From positions 1 to 64,000 of the forward strand of contig CAVSZA010000078.1 of the NCBI GenBank assembly GCA_963732095.1: DNA of 64,000 nt, in the 5' to 3' direction. Each line of letters starts with the position of its first letter. Position 1 is the first letter of the stretch. The position numbers and the translations under genes were made by a program. The notes beneath the pieces were generated by a model that worked only from the letters and a program-made list of their open reading frames with translations, did no database searches and had not been told where the DNA came from. This DNA comes from AP-15 sp963732095 (GTDB taxonomy: Bacteria; Pseudomonadota; Alphaproteobacteria; ATCC43930; CGMCC-115725). Below, one piece after another: positions 28,009-37,536 of this stretch.

Positions 28009-30014
28009 GGCGCTCCGCAGCCGCGCTCTTTCGAACCGCGCTTCTTTCAGCGGCAGTATTAGCTACCTATCCACTTGATGCAGCTTGGGCTTGCGCGGAT
28101 TTCGCAACGGCGCCGTCGAGCCGCTGGTCTCTGACTAGCAAGGCCGGGGTCTCGTGGCTGGTGACACCCTGCCGCCAGCGCTTTTTCAGCCTTGGGGTCA
28201 ATGTCCTGGACGGCGGCTATCCCGAGCGCGAGGAGGCCGGCAAGGTTTGGTACAGCTGGAAGGCTTTTACCCCGACTTTGGCAGATTGGGCGGCTGAAAC
28301 CCGCCGCCGTCTGTTCACCTGGGGCTTCAACAGTGCGGGCGGCTGGGCACTGCCGCCCGAGACGCTCAAACTTCCGACTATCATCAATCTCGAGCTCGGT
28401 CGCCTCGCCCGGTTTCACTGGTTCGATCCGTTCGACCCGGAAACCGAGAAGCGGATGAATGCGCTGGCCCACGAGCTTGTCGCGCCCTATCGCGGCTCGC
28501 CCTACCGAATCGGCTATTTCTCGGACAATGAAGTCGGCTGGTGGGCCGGAGCATTATTCGTGTTCTATTCGGCCAAGCCGGCGAACTCGTTTACCAAGCA
28601 GCGCTGGGTCGAGTTGCTGCGCCGGCATTATGCCGGCGACTGGTCGCGTTTCACTGCCGATTTCCTGCCCCCCGCCGGGGTCGCTTCCTGGGAGGCACTC
28701 CTCGTCACCACAGAGAGAACCCGGATGAGGCCGGGTGGCGCGGGAGTTCACGTGGTGCGTGACTGGACTGGTATCGTCGCCGAACACTACTACACCCTCG
28801 CCGAGCGGGCGATCCGCGCCGCCGACCCCGATGCCCTCTACTTCGGCGACCGGCTGCCGATCTATTACGACCCGGCGGCGGTGCGGGCGATGGCGCCGCA
28901 TGTCGACGCGATTGCCGTGAACTACAACGTCGACAGCGGCGACGGCTGGATCGCGGATTACTTTTTCGACGGCCTCAGGAGACTATCGGGCGGCAAGCCG
29001 GTCTTGATATCCGAGTGGTTCTTTGCGGCCCGCGAGAACCGCACGGGGAACCGCAACAACGGCCACCTGATGACGGTTGCGACGCAGAACGAGAGGGGTA
29101 TCGGCGCGGCCGCCGCTACCCTCAATTTCGCGGCTATACCGGAAATCATCGGGGCTCATTGGTTCCAGTACTACGACCACCCTAAAGGCGGGCGCCGCGA
29201 CGGAGAGGACTACGATTTCGGGCTGGTCGACATCAACGACCAGCCGTATCGGCGGCTGACCTCGGACCTGGCGATCGCCAACCGGCGCGTTCGCCAGGTG
29301 CACTCCGGCGCGGCCATCTCCACGACGCCTTCAGCGCCGTCGAGGATCATTGCGCTGCCCCACGCGGCCATTTCCGTCGACGATCATTCGCTCGCCGATT
29401 GGCCCAAGCCGTCCAGCCTGCTGCCGCCGCTCACGCCCTCGCCGGGTGCGGTCGAGTTCGGCGAAGCTTACCTCTCGTGGAGCGAGCAAGGCCTCGCCCT
29501 GGCGACAATCGGCCAGGATTACTTTGATATTGACCTTCTCGCCTATGAGGGTGGTTTTCCGCTGACCGACGCCTACCGGGTCGAGCTCGGGATCGACATC
29601 GGTGCCGGACCCCGGCGCTTCACGCTGTTCTTCATCCCGCCGCGGACAAAGCTTCACGACCACCCGGAAATGGCCGCGCAGCTGTGCGCCGGGCCGGCGC
29701 AACAGGCGATAAGCCTGGGTTGCACCGAGGTCAGCGGCGCCAAAGCCGCCTATTTCGGAGCCGACCAGCCCCGGATCACGGCGGAAATGGTCATTCCGTG
29801 GTCGGCGCTCGGCACGGATGCGCCGGCTCCCGGCGCACACCTGCGCGCCGAAATCGCCGTTACCTCATGGCATCGCGAACGCTGGATGTCGCTGTCCGGG
29901 CGCCCGCCATCGGCAGCGATGACAGACCCGGAGGGCTGGCGCGCGATGCAGCTCGGGAATGGCCCGCAAATGATCGAGACCTCCCCGGCTCACCCTGTGC
30001 TGGCGCCGGGCTGA
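28005..30014 (+). CDS. Secreted glycoside hydrolase (clan GH-A, agarase-like) with C-terminal CBM9-like domain
   Basis: 669 residues. The N-terminal signal peptide is ALFRTALLSAAVLATYPLDAAWA. The catalytic barrel begins FFSLGVNVLDGGYPE and has WGFNSAGGW. YFSDNEVGWW gives an acid/base Glu176 and PVLISEWFF a nucleophile Glu337, the clan GH-A pair; HWFQYYDHP is typical of agarase/beta-glycosidase relatives. Residues about 470-660 (including YRVELGIDIGAG and ITAEMVIPWSALG) resemble a CBM9-like beta-sandwich. The GTG start overlaps the tldD stop as GTGA, so it is co-translated with tldD, an unusual pairing. Substrate unknown. Confidence 0.8.
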   Translation: MRRSAAALFRTALLSAAVLATYPLDAAWACADFATAPSSRWSLTSKAGVSWLVTPCRQRFFSLGVNVLDGGYPEREEAGKVWYSWKAFTPTLADWAAETRRRLFTWGFNSAGGWALPPETLKLPTIINLELGRLARFHWFDPFDPETEKRMNALAHELVAPYRGSPYRIGYFSDNEVGWWAGALFVFYSAKPANSFTKQRWVELLRRHYAGDWSRFTADFLPPAGVASWEALLVTTERTRMRPGGAGVHVVRDWTGIVAEHYYTLAERAIRAADPDALYFGDRLPIYYDPAAVRAMAPHVDAIAVNYNVDSGDGWIADYFFDGLRRLSGGKPVLISEWFFAARENRTGNRNNGHLMTVATQNERGIGAAAATLNFAAIPEIIGAHWFQYYDHPKGGRRDGEDYDFGLVDINDQPYRRLTSDLAIANRRVRQVHSGAAISTTPSAPSRIIALPHAAISVDDHSLADWPKPSSLLPPLTPSPGAVEFGEAYLSWSEQGLALATIGQDYFDIDLLAYEGGFPLTDAYRVELGIDIGAGPRRFTLFFIPPRTKLHDHPEMAAQLCAGPAQQAISLGCTEVSGAKAAYFGADQPRITAEMVIPWSALGTDAPAPGAHLRAEIAVTSWHRERWMSLSGRPPSAAMTDPEGWRAMQLGNGPQMIETSPAHPVLAPG

Positions 30015-30019
30015 AAGCC

Positions 30020-31388
30020 TCAATAGGCGTAGTCGGTGAACACTGGATCGATCTTGCCGCCCCAGCGGGTTTGGAAGTCTTCAAGCAGTTCTTCGGCCGG
30101 GGTGCGGCCGCCGCCAGCGATCGCAAAAAGCGGGTCGATAAAATGGGTCTCGTCCTCGCCCGCTGTATTGCGGCGCGCCCGGCGATGCAGTCCTTCCCGA
30201 GAGATTTCCAGGACTTCGAGCGCGATGTCGCGCAAGGTGCGGGAGCGCAGCGGCGTCGCGAGCCCGAGCCGGGGCACATCGCGGCGCATCGCTTCGCGCT
30301 CATGGACGGTCCAATCTTCGATCAGGTCGTAGGCGGCATCGAGTGCCCCCGCTTCGTAAAGGATGCCGACCCAAAACGCCGGCAACGCGCACAGCCGGCG
30401 CCATGGGCCACCGTCGGCTCCGCGCATTTCGAGAAACGTCTTTAACCGCACTTCGGGGAAAGCGGTTGTCACATGGTCGGCCCAATCGCCGACACGCGGT
30501 ACATCATTGGTCAGCGCCGGCAGCTTGCCGGCCATGAAATCCCGAAAAGATTGCCCGCTCGCGTCGATGTATCTTCCGTCGCGGTACACGAAATACATCG
30601 GCACATCGAGCATGTAATCGACATAGCGTTCGAACCCGAAACCCGGTTCGAAGACAAAGGGCAAGGTACCGCACCGATCCGGGTCGGTATCGGTCCAAAT
30701 GTGGCTGCGGTAGCTGAGATACCCGGCCGGACGCCCTTCGACAAAGGGCGAGTTTGCAAACAGCGCGACGGCAATCGGTTGTAACGCGAGGCTTACTCGA
30801 AATTTTTTCACCATGTCAGCCTCGGACTGGTAGTCGAGGTTGGCTTGCACGGTGCAGGTGCGCAGCATCATATCGAGGCCGAGGCGGCCCTTTTTAGGCA
30901 TGTAGTCGCGCATGATTTGGTAACGCTGCTTTCGGCATCCACGGGATGTCCTCGCGGCGCCATTTCGGGTCGAAGCCGAGCCCGATCATGCCGAGCCCGA
31001 GATCGTCACAAACCTCACGCACCTGTCGCAGGTGCTCGTGCACCTCGTCGCAGGTCTGATGCACGGTCTCGAGTGGCGCGCCGCTCAGCTCGAACTGGCC
31101 GCCGGGCTCCAACGTGATCGAACATCGTGCGTCGTTGGCCAAAGCAATCGTATTGCCGTTTTCGACGATCGGCTTCCATCCGAAACGAGTCATCTCGCGC
31201 AGCACCGCGCCAATCCCGTCCGGTCCTTCATAAGGGACCCGGCGCAGATCCGAGCGCCGGAACACGAACTTTTCGTGCTCTGTGCCAATGCGCCATGCCG
31301 CAGGCGGCTTGCAGCCGGATTCGAGGTATTCGACAAGCTGCCGCTTGTGGGTAATCGGCGCTCCCGGCGTACTCGGAGTGGTCGTCAT
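30020..31388 (-). CDS. gshA: Glutamate-cysteine ligase (plant/alphaproteobacterial type), one frameshift
   Basis: First step of glutathione synthesis: ATP-dependent joining of Glu and Cys. AAWRIGTEHEKFVF, LEPGGQFELSGAPLETVHQT and MLRTCTVQANLDY are family signatures; the C-terminal half has AALFANSPF-type and RSHIWTDTDPDRCG blocks. The N-terminal 164 codons and the C-terminal part are in different frames, joined at about 30928. Removing one base changes WMPKA to continue as RYQIMRDYMPKKG, the conserved sequence, and gives about 456 residues. Its product is also a possible EgtB co-substrate. The shift is probably a sequencing insertion, because both halves are fully conserved. Confidence 0.88.
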
Positions 31389-31463
31389 CCTCGGCGGAAC
31401 TCCAGCGGTAACGTGGCGGCAGCCCGACTAAGCAACCGTTAAATCAACAACAAGCAAAAGCGG

Positions 31464-32219
31464 TCAACGGGTACGGACGCGGCGCCAATCACCGGCGATC
31501 GCCTGAAACACCGCCACAGCGGCGAGCGTGGCGGTTTCGGCGCGCAACACCCTTGGGCCGAGCCCGACGCGCGTAACAAAGGAGAGTTTGCCGATAGCGT
31601 CAAGCTCCGTTTCATCGAAGCCCCCTTCCGGGCCTACGAAGAGCGCCACCGGCCCTGGCGGAAGGCGTGCGGCCGCCTTGCTGATCGGCTCGCCGGCGCC
31701 ACTCTCGTCGCACAGGATGAGCCGGCGCGCCGGCGGCCAGGAGGCCAACACCCGCTGGAGCGTCTCCGGCGCTTTTATCTCGGGAACAGACACGCGTTCG
31801 CTCTGCTCTGCCGCTTCGATCGCATGCGCCCGCAGCCGCTCGAGATTGACGCGCTCGACCTGGGTGCGCACCGTCCAAGTCGGCAACAGCGCCGAGACGC
31901 CGAGTTCGGTTGCTTTCTCGACGAGCCAGTCGAGCCGGGTGCGCTTGATCGGGGCAAAGACCAGCCATAGATCGGGCGAGCCGCCGTGTTCGGGGAAACG
32001 CAATTGGCGTTCGGCCGTTAGCCGCACGTCATTTTTGCCGATATCGGCGATGCGACAAAGCCATTCGCCATCTTCGGCATTGAACGCCGCGACCGCTGCC
32101 CCCGGGCCGAGCCGCAACACCGAACGGAGATAGTGCGCCCGGGCCGGTTCTAGTTCGATCTCGCAGCCGGCAGCAAGCCCGGCGGTCAGGTGAAGGCGCG
32201 GTGCGCGGTGCTGGGCCAT
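31464..32219 (-). CDS. rsmE: 16S rRNA m3U1498 methyltransferase RsmE
   Basis: A SPOUT-fold enzyme that methylates U1498 of 16S rRNA. The N-terminal PUA-like part has HYLRSVLRLGPGAAVAAFN. The SPOUT knot has LFVGPEGGFDETELD and LGPRVLRAETATLAA (SAM site). 251 residues, normal length. Divergent from ubiA, 47 bp apart. Confidence 0.95.
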   Translation of the reverse strand: MAQHRAPRLHLTAGLAAGCEIELEPARAHYLRSVLRLGPGAAVAAFNAEDGEWLCRIADIGKNDVRLTAERQLRFPEHGGSPDLWLVFAPIKRTRLDWLVEKATELGVSALLPTWTVRTQVERVNLERLRAHAIEAAEQSERVSVPEIKAPETLQRVLASWPPARRLILCDESGAGEPISKAAARLPPGPVALFVGPEGGFDETELDAIGKLSFVTRVGLGPRVLRAETATLAAVAVFQAIAGDWRRVRTR

Positions 32220-32265
32220 TCCCTCGTCACTTGAGTGGGAGGCGTAGCGTCGTCAAGATTACCCG

Positions 32266-33304
32266 ATGACGGTGGAAAAGGACTCCAGGGAAGCCGCCCT
32301 CACCCACCCAGCTCTGCGGCGTGGGTCCCCCCTCTCCCGCATTGCCGGAGAGGGGGCCGAGTGCAGCGAGGCGGGCGAGGGTCTCATCGCAGTCGAAGCG
32401 CCGGCCGATCGAAGCGACATCCATCAGAATGACTGGGTGGAGTGCTGGCTGCCCGCGCCGGTCCGGCCTTATGCCCGGCTGGCCCGGCTCGATCGTCCGA
32501 TCGGAACGTGGCTCTTGCTGTTCCCAGGCTGGTGGGGAATCGCGCTCGCCTCGCGGCGTTGGCCCGACCCGGTCTTGCTGCTGCTCTTTGCGATAGGCGC
32601 CGTTGCCATGCGCGGCGCCGGCTGCACCCTGAACGATATCGCGGACCGTGATTATGACGGGCAGGTCGCCCGTACCCGGCTGCGGCCATTGCCGAGCGGC
32701 GCCGTTTCGGTGCGCCAGGCGATGATTTTTCTGCTGCTGCAGCTGACGGTCGGGGCGGCGGTTCTTTTCAGCCTCAACCGCATTACGATCCTGCTCGGGG
32801 CTGCCGTTCTCGTGCTGATCGCCACCTATCCGTTCATGAAGCGCATCACCTATTGGCCGCAGGTATTTCTGGGCCTCAATTTCAATTGGGGAGCGCTGAT
32901 CGGCTGGACCGCGGTCACCGGCGCGCTCGCCTGGCCGTCGCTCTTGCTGTACGTCGGCGGCGTGTTCTGGACGGTCGGCTATGACACGATCTATGCGCAT
33001 CAGGACAAGGAGGACGATATCCGCATCGGCGTCAAATCTTCGGCCATCGCTCTAGGGCTGAATACGCGGCCATGGCTCTTCGCGTTCTACGGGGCCGCGC
33101 TGCTGTTGTGGTGGGCGGCAGGCCATGCGGCCGGGCTCGGCGCGGTGTATCTGGTTCGGGCTTGCCGCTGCCGCTGCGCAGCTGACCTGGCAGGCGGCCT
33201 GGGTGGCAACCGAAGACCCGGCAGACTGCCTACGCAAATTCCGCTCGAACCGCGCCGTCGGCTGGCTCATGTTCGCCGGGATCGTCGCCGGCCATTTCGC
33301 CTGA
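32266..33304 (+). CDS. ubiA: 4-hydroxybenzoate polyprenyltransferase UbiA, one frameshift and repeat-bearing 5' end
   Basis: Attaches the polyprenyl chain to 4-hydroxybenzoate in ubiquinone synthesis. RPYARLARLDRPIGTWLLL, the Asp-rich CTLNDIADRDYD and HQDKEDDIRIGVKSSA are diagnostic. The frame changes at about 33154: removing one G joins GAVYL to FGLAAAAAQLTWQ and then RKFRSNRAVGWLMFAG, the true C-terminus, with TGA at 33302-33304. The native N-terminus probably begins near SDIHQNDWVECWLPAPV. No start codon lies just upstream of it, so the ATG at 32266 reads through a palindromic repeat (32297-32382). The true start is uncertain. Confidence 0.85.
32297..32382. repeat. Palindromic repeat overlapping the 5' end of ubiA
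   Basis: An outer pair CCCTCACCC (32298-32306) and GGGCGAGGG (32373-32381) encloses a perfect inner hairpin, CCCCCTCTCC (32328-32337) against GGAGAGGGGG (32347-32356). The composition resembles the larger element at 47.8 kb. It is open in the ubiA frame and would add about 28 codons (including RIAGEGAECSEAGEG). Confidence 0.65.
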
Positions 33305-33310
33305 CCCGCC

Positions 33311-33958
33311 TTGGACCCGGCCCTCTTCGTCCGCCGCAATACCGCGATCATCGCTCCGCCGCTGGTGCCGGAAATCCGGCTCCACCTCGCCACCGAGATC
33401 ACCCCGATTTGGCAGGCTACCGAGGAGAGCTTGGCGCGCGGCGCGGTGCCGCCGCCGTTTTGGGCATTCGCCTGGGCCGGCGGCCAGGCGCTCGCCCGTT
33501 ACGTCCTCGACCATCCCGCAGAGGTCGCCGGCCGGTTCGTGCTCGATTTTGGCGCCGGGTCCGGCCTTGTCGCGATCGCCGCTGCGAAAGCCGGCGCGGC
33601 TGGTGTGCTGGCCGCCGAGATCGATCATTTCGCCGCCGCTGCGATTGCGTTAAATGCCACTCTGAACGAAGTCGCGGTGACCGTCACGACCGCCGACGTG
33701 ATCGACACCGCCGATCCTCGCTGGGAGGTCGTCACCGCCGGCGATGTCTGCTACGAGCAGCCGATGGCGGATCGCGTCGCCGCATGGCTGCCGGCGCTGG
33801 CGAGGCGCGGCTTGCTCGTGCTGCTCGGCGATCCCGGGCGAGCCTATTTGCCGGCGAATGGCCTGCGCGAGCGTGCCCGCTACGTCGTGCCGACGAGCCG
33901 CGACCTCGAAGACCGCGACATCCGCGACGGCGTCGTATGGCAGGTGCTGCCGCCCTGA
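33311..33958 (+). CDS. Class I SAM-dependent methyltransferase, ETFB/L11 lysine-methyltransferase-like
   Basis: 215 residues. FVLDFGAGSGLVAIAA is the SAM-binding motif I, followed by AAEIDHFA (acidic motif II). The N-terminal TAIIAPPLVPEIRLHLA and PPPFWAFAWAGGQALARY are typical of small proteobacterial relatives of electron-transfer-flavoprotein beta lysine methyltransferase. The start is a TTG at 33311 with no clear ribosome-binding site. It begins 6 bp after the ubiA stop, so it is probably co-transcribed. The target is inferred only from family. Confidence 0.8.
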   Translation: MDPALFVRRNTAIIAPPLVPEIRLHLATEITPIWQATEESLARGAVPPPFWAFAWAGGQALARYVLDHPAEVAGRFVLDFGAGSGLVAIAAAKAGAAGVLAAEIDHFAAAAIALNATLNEVAVTVTTADVIDTADPRWEVVTAGDVCYEQPMADRVAAWLPALARRGLLVLLGDPGRAYLPANGLRERARYVVPTSRDLEDRDIRDGVVWQVLPP

Positions 33959-34000
33959 ATCGTGCTCGCGAGCCTGCTCCGGCGCCCCCATATAGCTCGC

Positions 34001-35509
34001 ATGCCCTACTCCAGCCTGCGCGATTTCATGGACCGGCTCGAGACGGCGGGCGGCTCGTGCGGGTTGAGGCGCCGGTGTCGCCCTACCTCGAGATGACCGA
34101 GATTCAGACTCGGCTGCTCGCGGAGAGCGGGCCCGCGGCATTGTTCGAGAACGTCACTCGCGAGACGGGCGGCATACTACGGCATGCCGGTTTTGGTGAA
34201 CCTGTTCGGCACGGTCGAGCGCGTTGCCTGGGGCATGGACCGCGAGCCGCATCAGCTGCGCGAGATCGGCGAGACGCTCGCCTTTCTGAAGCAGCCTGAA
34301 CCGCCTGGCGGCTGGCGCGAGGCGCTGGAAATGCTGCCGCTGTTGCGCACCGTCATGGCGATGCGCCCGCGCACTGTCGGCGCCGCACCGTGTCAGGAGA
34401 TCGTGTTGCGCGGCGGCGAGATCGACTTTACCGCGCTGCCGGTCCAGACCTGCTGGCCGGGCGAGCCCGCGCCGTTGATCACCTGGCCGCTGGTGGTGAC
34501 GAGAGGCCCGGGCGGGCGGCGCGAGGACGGTTTCAACCTCGGCATCTACCGGATGCAGGTAACCGGCCGCGACACGACCCTGATGCGCTGGCTCAAGCAT
34601 CGCGGCGGCGCGCAGCACCATCAGCGCTGGCGCGCCGAGCGGACTGAGCCGCTGCCGGCCGCGGCGGTGATCGGCGCCGACCCCGGCACTATCCTCGCCG
34701 CGGTGACGCCGGTCCCCGACACCTTGTCCGAATACCAGTTCGCCGGCCTGTTGCGCGGCCGCAAGGTCGAGCTCGTCGACTGCAAGACCGTGCCGTTGAA
34801 GGTGCCGGCCGAGGCCGAAATCGTCCTCGAAGGCCATGTCTCGCTCGACGAGTACGGCGACGAAGGCCCATATGGCGACCACACCGGCTACTACAACTCG
34901 GTCGAGCGCTTTCCGGTCTTCCGCCTGTCGGCGATCACGATGCGGGCGAGCCCGATTTATCTCTCGACCTTTACCGGGCGGCCGCCGGACGAGCCGTCGA
35001 TCCTCGGTGAAGCGCTGAACGAGGTTTTCATCCCGCTGTTGCAGCAGCAATTCCCGGAAATCGTCGATTTCTGGCTGCCGCCCGAAGGCTGCTCCTACCG
35101 CATCGCGGTGGTGGCGATCCGCAAGGCCTATCCCGGCCACGCCAAGCGGGTGATGATGGGCATCTGGTCGTTTCTGCGGCAGTTCATGTACACGAAATTC
35201 GTCATCGTCGTGGATGACGACATCGACGCGCGCGACTGGAAGGAGGTCATGTGGGCGATATCGACCCGCATGGATCCGGTTCGCGATATCACACTGATCG
35301 ACAACACCCCGATCGACTATCTCGACTTTGCCTCGCCGGAATCGGGTCTCGGCGGCAAGATCGGCCTCGATGCGACCGGCAAATTGCCGCCGGAGACCCG
35401 GCGCGAGTGGGGCCGGCCGATCCGCATGGCCGAGGAGATCGTCGCCGAGGTGACGAGTAAATGGACAAGCTATGGGCTGCCCGGATCGGGTAAGCCGATC
35501 TGGAAATGA
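34001..35509 (+). CDS. ubiD: 3-octaprenyl-4-hydroxybenzoate carboxy-lyase UbiD, two compensating frameshifts
   Basis: A prenylated-FMN decarboxylase acting after UbiA. The start at 34001 reads MPYSSLRDFMDRLETAGG. The frame then moves to RLVRVEAPVSPYLEMTEIQ (about 34058-34170) and returns at about 34180 to MPVLVNLFGTVERVAWGMD and the rest. The net length, 503 codons, fits the family, so the two shifts cancel. GFNLGIYRMQVTGRDT and EYGDEGPYGDHTGYYN are the prFMN/metal and catalytic Glu regions. As given, the original frame meets TGA near 34094. The nearby ubiA supports the ubiquinone role; ubiX is not in the window. Sequencing indels are likely. Confidence 0.88.
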
Positions 35510-35516
35510 GAATCAT

Positions 35517-35580
35517 TTCACAATCAAGCAGTGAGATCGTGAGAAAAGAAAATCTCTGTGTCTCACTGCCTCGTTGTGAA
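35517..35580. repeat. 64-bp imperfect palindrome between ubiD and pmbA
   Basis: Arms TTCACAA (35517-35523) and GCAGTGAGA (35528-35536) pair with TCTCACTGC (35561-35569) and TTGTGAA (35574-35580). There is a symmetric 4x4 internal loop and an AT-rich loop between. Both strands can fold. It is less GC-rich than its surroundings. It could end ubiD transcription, fold in the pmbA leader, or be a small mobile palindrome. Confidence 0.7.
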
Positions 35581-35603
35581 TCCCTTTATCTGTCGGATTA
35601 GTG

Positions 35604-36965
35604 ATGAGCGACCAAACAATTGACAAAGAAGCAGCGGCAGCGCTCGATCTGCTGCAGGATTTGATCGGGCGGGCGCGCCGGGCCGGCGCTGATGCCGCCG
35701 ATGCCGTGCTGTTCGAAGGCATCTCGCTCTCCCATGCCCGCCGTCTCGGCAAAACCGAGAAGCTCGAGCGCTCGGAAGGCCAAGATCTTGGGCTCAGGGT
35801 GTTCATCGGGCGCCAGCAGGCGATGGTGTCCTCCAGCGACCGCTCGTCGCAGGCGCTCGACGAACTCGTCGAGCGAGCGGTCGCAATGGCCCGCACAGTT
35901 CCCGAGGACCCCTATTGCGGCATCGCCGACCCCTCCGAGATCGCCCACGACTGGCCGAGCCTCGACATGCTCGACCCCGAAGAGCCGGGTGCCGAGGTGT
36001 TGATCGAGCGGGCGCGCGCCGCCGAGGAGGCGGCGCTCGCCGTCACGGGCGTCACCAATTCCGAAGGCGCCGAAGCCGGATGGGGCCGATCGAGCGTTGC
36101 ACTTGCCGCCTCCAACGGCTTTGCCGGCTTTTATTCGGGGTCGAGCCAGGGGATCAGCGCCAGCGTGATTGCCGGCTCGGGCACCGGCATGGAGCGCGAT
36201 TACGATTTCGCGAGCGCGATCCACGCCGCCGATCTGCGCGACCCGGCCGAAATCGGCAAGAGCGCCGGCGAGCGGGCGGTCAAGCGGCTGGGCGCGAAGA
36301 AAATGCCGACCTGCCGCTGCCCGGTGGTGTTCGACCCGCGCGTCGCGCGCGGCTTCATCTCGCATCTGCTGGGGGCGATCTCGGGACCGTCGATCGCCCG
36401 CGGCACGAGCTTTCTGAAGGACCGGCTCGGCGATCGCATCTTCCCCGAGGCGATCACGATCATCGACGACCCGCATCGCCAGCGCGGGCTGCGCTCAAAG
36501 CCGTTCGACGGCGAGGGCATCGCCAACCGCCGCCGCGCGATCATCGACAAGGGCGTGCTGACGACCTGGCTCTTGGATCTGCGCTCGTCGCGCCAGCTCG
36601 GCCTGAAGACCACCGGCCACGCCGCGCGCGGCACCGCTTCGCCCCCTTCTCCTTCTGCGACCAATGTGTGGATCGAGCCGGGGGCGCTGAGCCCGAAGGA
36701 GCTGATCGCCGATATCGAGAGCGGCTTCTACGTGACCGAGATGATGGGCATGGGGGTCAACGGGGTCACCGGCGATTACAGCCGCGGCGCCGCCGGCTTT
36801 TGGATCGAGAAGGGCGAGATTGTCTTCCCGGTCAGCGAGATGACCGTCGCCGGCAATCTGAAGGACATCTTCGCCCGCCTCGTCGCCGCCGACGATCTCG
36901 AATTCAAAGCCGGCGCCGATTCCCCGACCCTCAGGGTCGACGATCTCACCGTCGCGGGCGCCTAG
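35604..36965 (+). CDS. pmbA: TldE/PmbA, partner subunit of TldD
   Basis: The non-metal half of the TldD-TldE protease. LGKTEKLERSEGQDLGLRVF is the family N-terminus. SGPSIARGTSFLKDRLGDRI, GLRSKPFDGEGIANRRRAII and VNGVTGDYSRGAAGFWIEKG are strongly conserved, and there is no HExxxH, as expected. 453 residues from ATG 35604 (a GTG directly before it is an alternative). tldD is in the same window, so the heterodimer can be formed. Confidence 0.94.
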   Translation: MSDQTIDKEAAAALDLLQDLIGRARRAGADAADAVLFEGISLSHARRLGKTEKLERSEGQDLGLRVFIGRQQAMVSSSDRSSQALDELVERAVAMARTVPEDPYCGIADPSEIAHDWPSLDMLDPEEPGAEVLIERARAAEEAALAVTGVTNSEGAEAGWGRSSVALAASNGFAGFYSGSSQGISASVIAGSGTGMERDYDFASAIHAADLRDPAEIGKSAGERAVKRLGAKKMPTCRCPVVFDPRVARGFISHLLGAISGPSIARGTSFLKDRLGDRIFPEAITIIDDPHRQRGLRSKPFDGEGIANRRRAIIDKGVLTTWLLDLRSSRQLGLKTTGHAARGTASPPSPSATNVWIEPGALSPKELIADIESGFYVTEMMGMGVNGVTGDYSRGAAGFWIEKGEIVFPVSEMTVAGNLKDIFARLVAADDLEFKAGADSPTLRVDDLTVAGA

Positions 36966-36993
36966 AAGGGTACCGGGCAGTTCGCCGCGCTAG

Positions 36994-37536
36994 CTAGTCC
37001 GCGGCGGCCACGCGGCGCCGTGGTTTGGCGCGGTTGTTGGCGAAGCGGTCGAGCAGGCGGGCGGCGACCCGCGGGCTGACGAAATGCGAGACATCGCCGC
37101 CCAAGGCGCCGATTTCCTTGACGAAACGCGACGAGATGAACTGGAACCGGTCGGAGGCCATCAGAAAGACGGTCTCGATCTCCGGGTTGAGCCGGGCGTT
37201 CATGCCGGCCATCTGGAACTCGTATTCGAAATCGGAGACTGCGCGCAGCCCGCGGATGACGACCTTGGCCCCGACCGATTGGGCAAACCCCATCAGCAGG
37301 GTGTCGAAGGCGCGTACCTCGATCCGTTCGGCGTCGCCGTTTTCGAGGTGGGCGATCTCGTCGCGAACGATTTCGACCCGCTCGTCGGTGGCGAATAGCG
37401 GGCCCTTGCCGTCGTTGCGGGCGACGCCGATGACCAGCCGGTCGACGATCCGGGCGGCTCTGCGGATAATGTCCGTATGGCCGTTGGTGATCGGGTCGAA
37501 GGTGCCGGGATAGATCCCGACGCGCGGCTCGGTCAT
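36994..37536 (-). CDS. coaD: Phosphopantetheine adenylyltransferase
   Basis: Penultimate step of coenzyme A synthesis, ATP plus 4'-phosphopantetheine to dephospho-CoA. VGIYPGTFDPITNGHTDII contains the T/HxGH nucleotide motif, and FQFISSRFVKEIGALGGDVS is the second conserved block. 180 residues; the C-terminal KPRRRVAAAD tail is slightly extended. The ATG overlaps the gyrA stop as ATGA. Confidence 0.96.
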   Translation of the reverse strand: MTEPRVGIYPGTFDPITNGHTDIIRRAARIVDRLVIGVARNDGKGPLFATDERVEIVRDEIAHLENGDAERIEVRAFDTLLMGFAQSVGAKVVIRGLRAVSDFEYEFQMAGMNARLNPEIETVFLMASDRFQFISSRFVKEIGALGGDVSHFVSPRVAARLLDRFANNRAKPRRRVAAAD

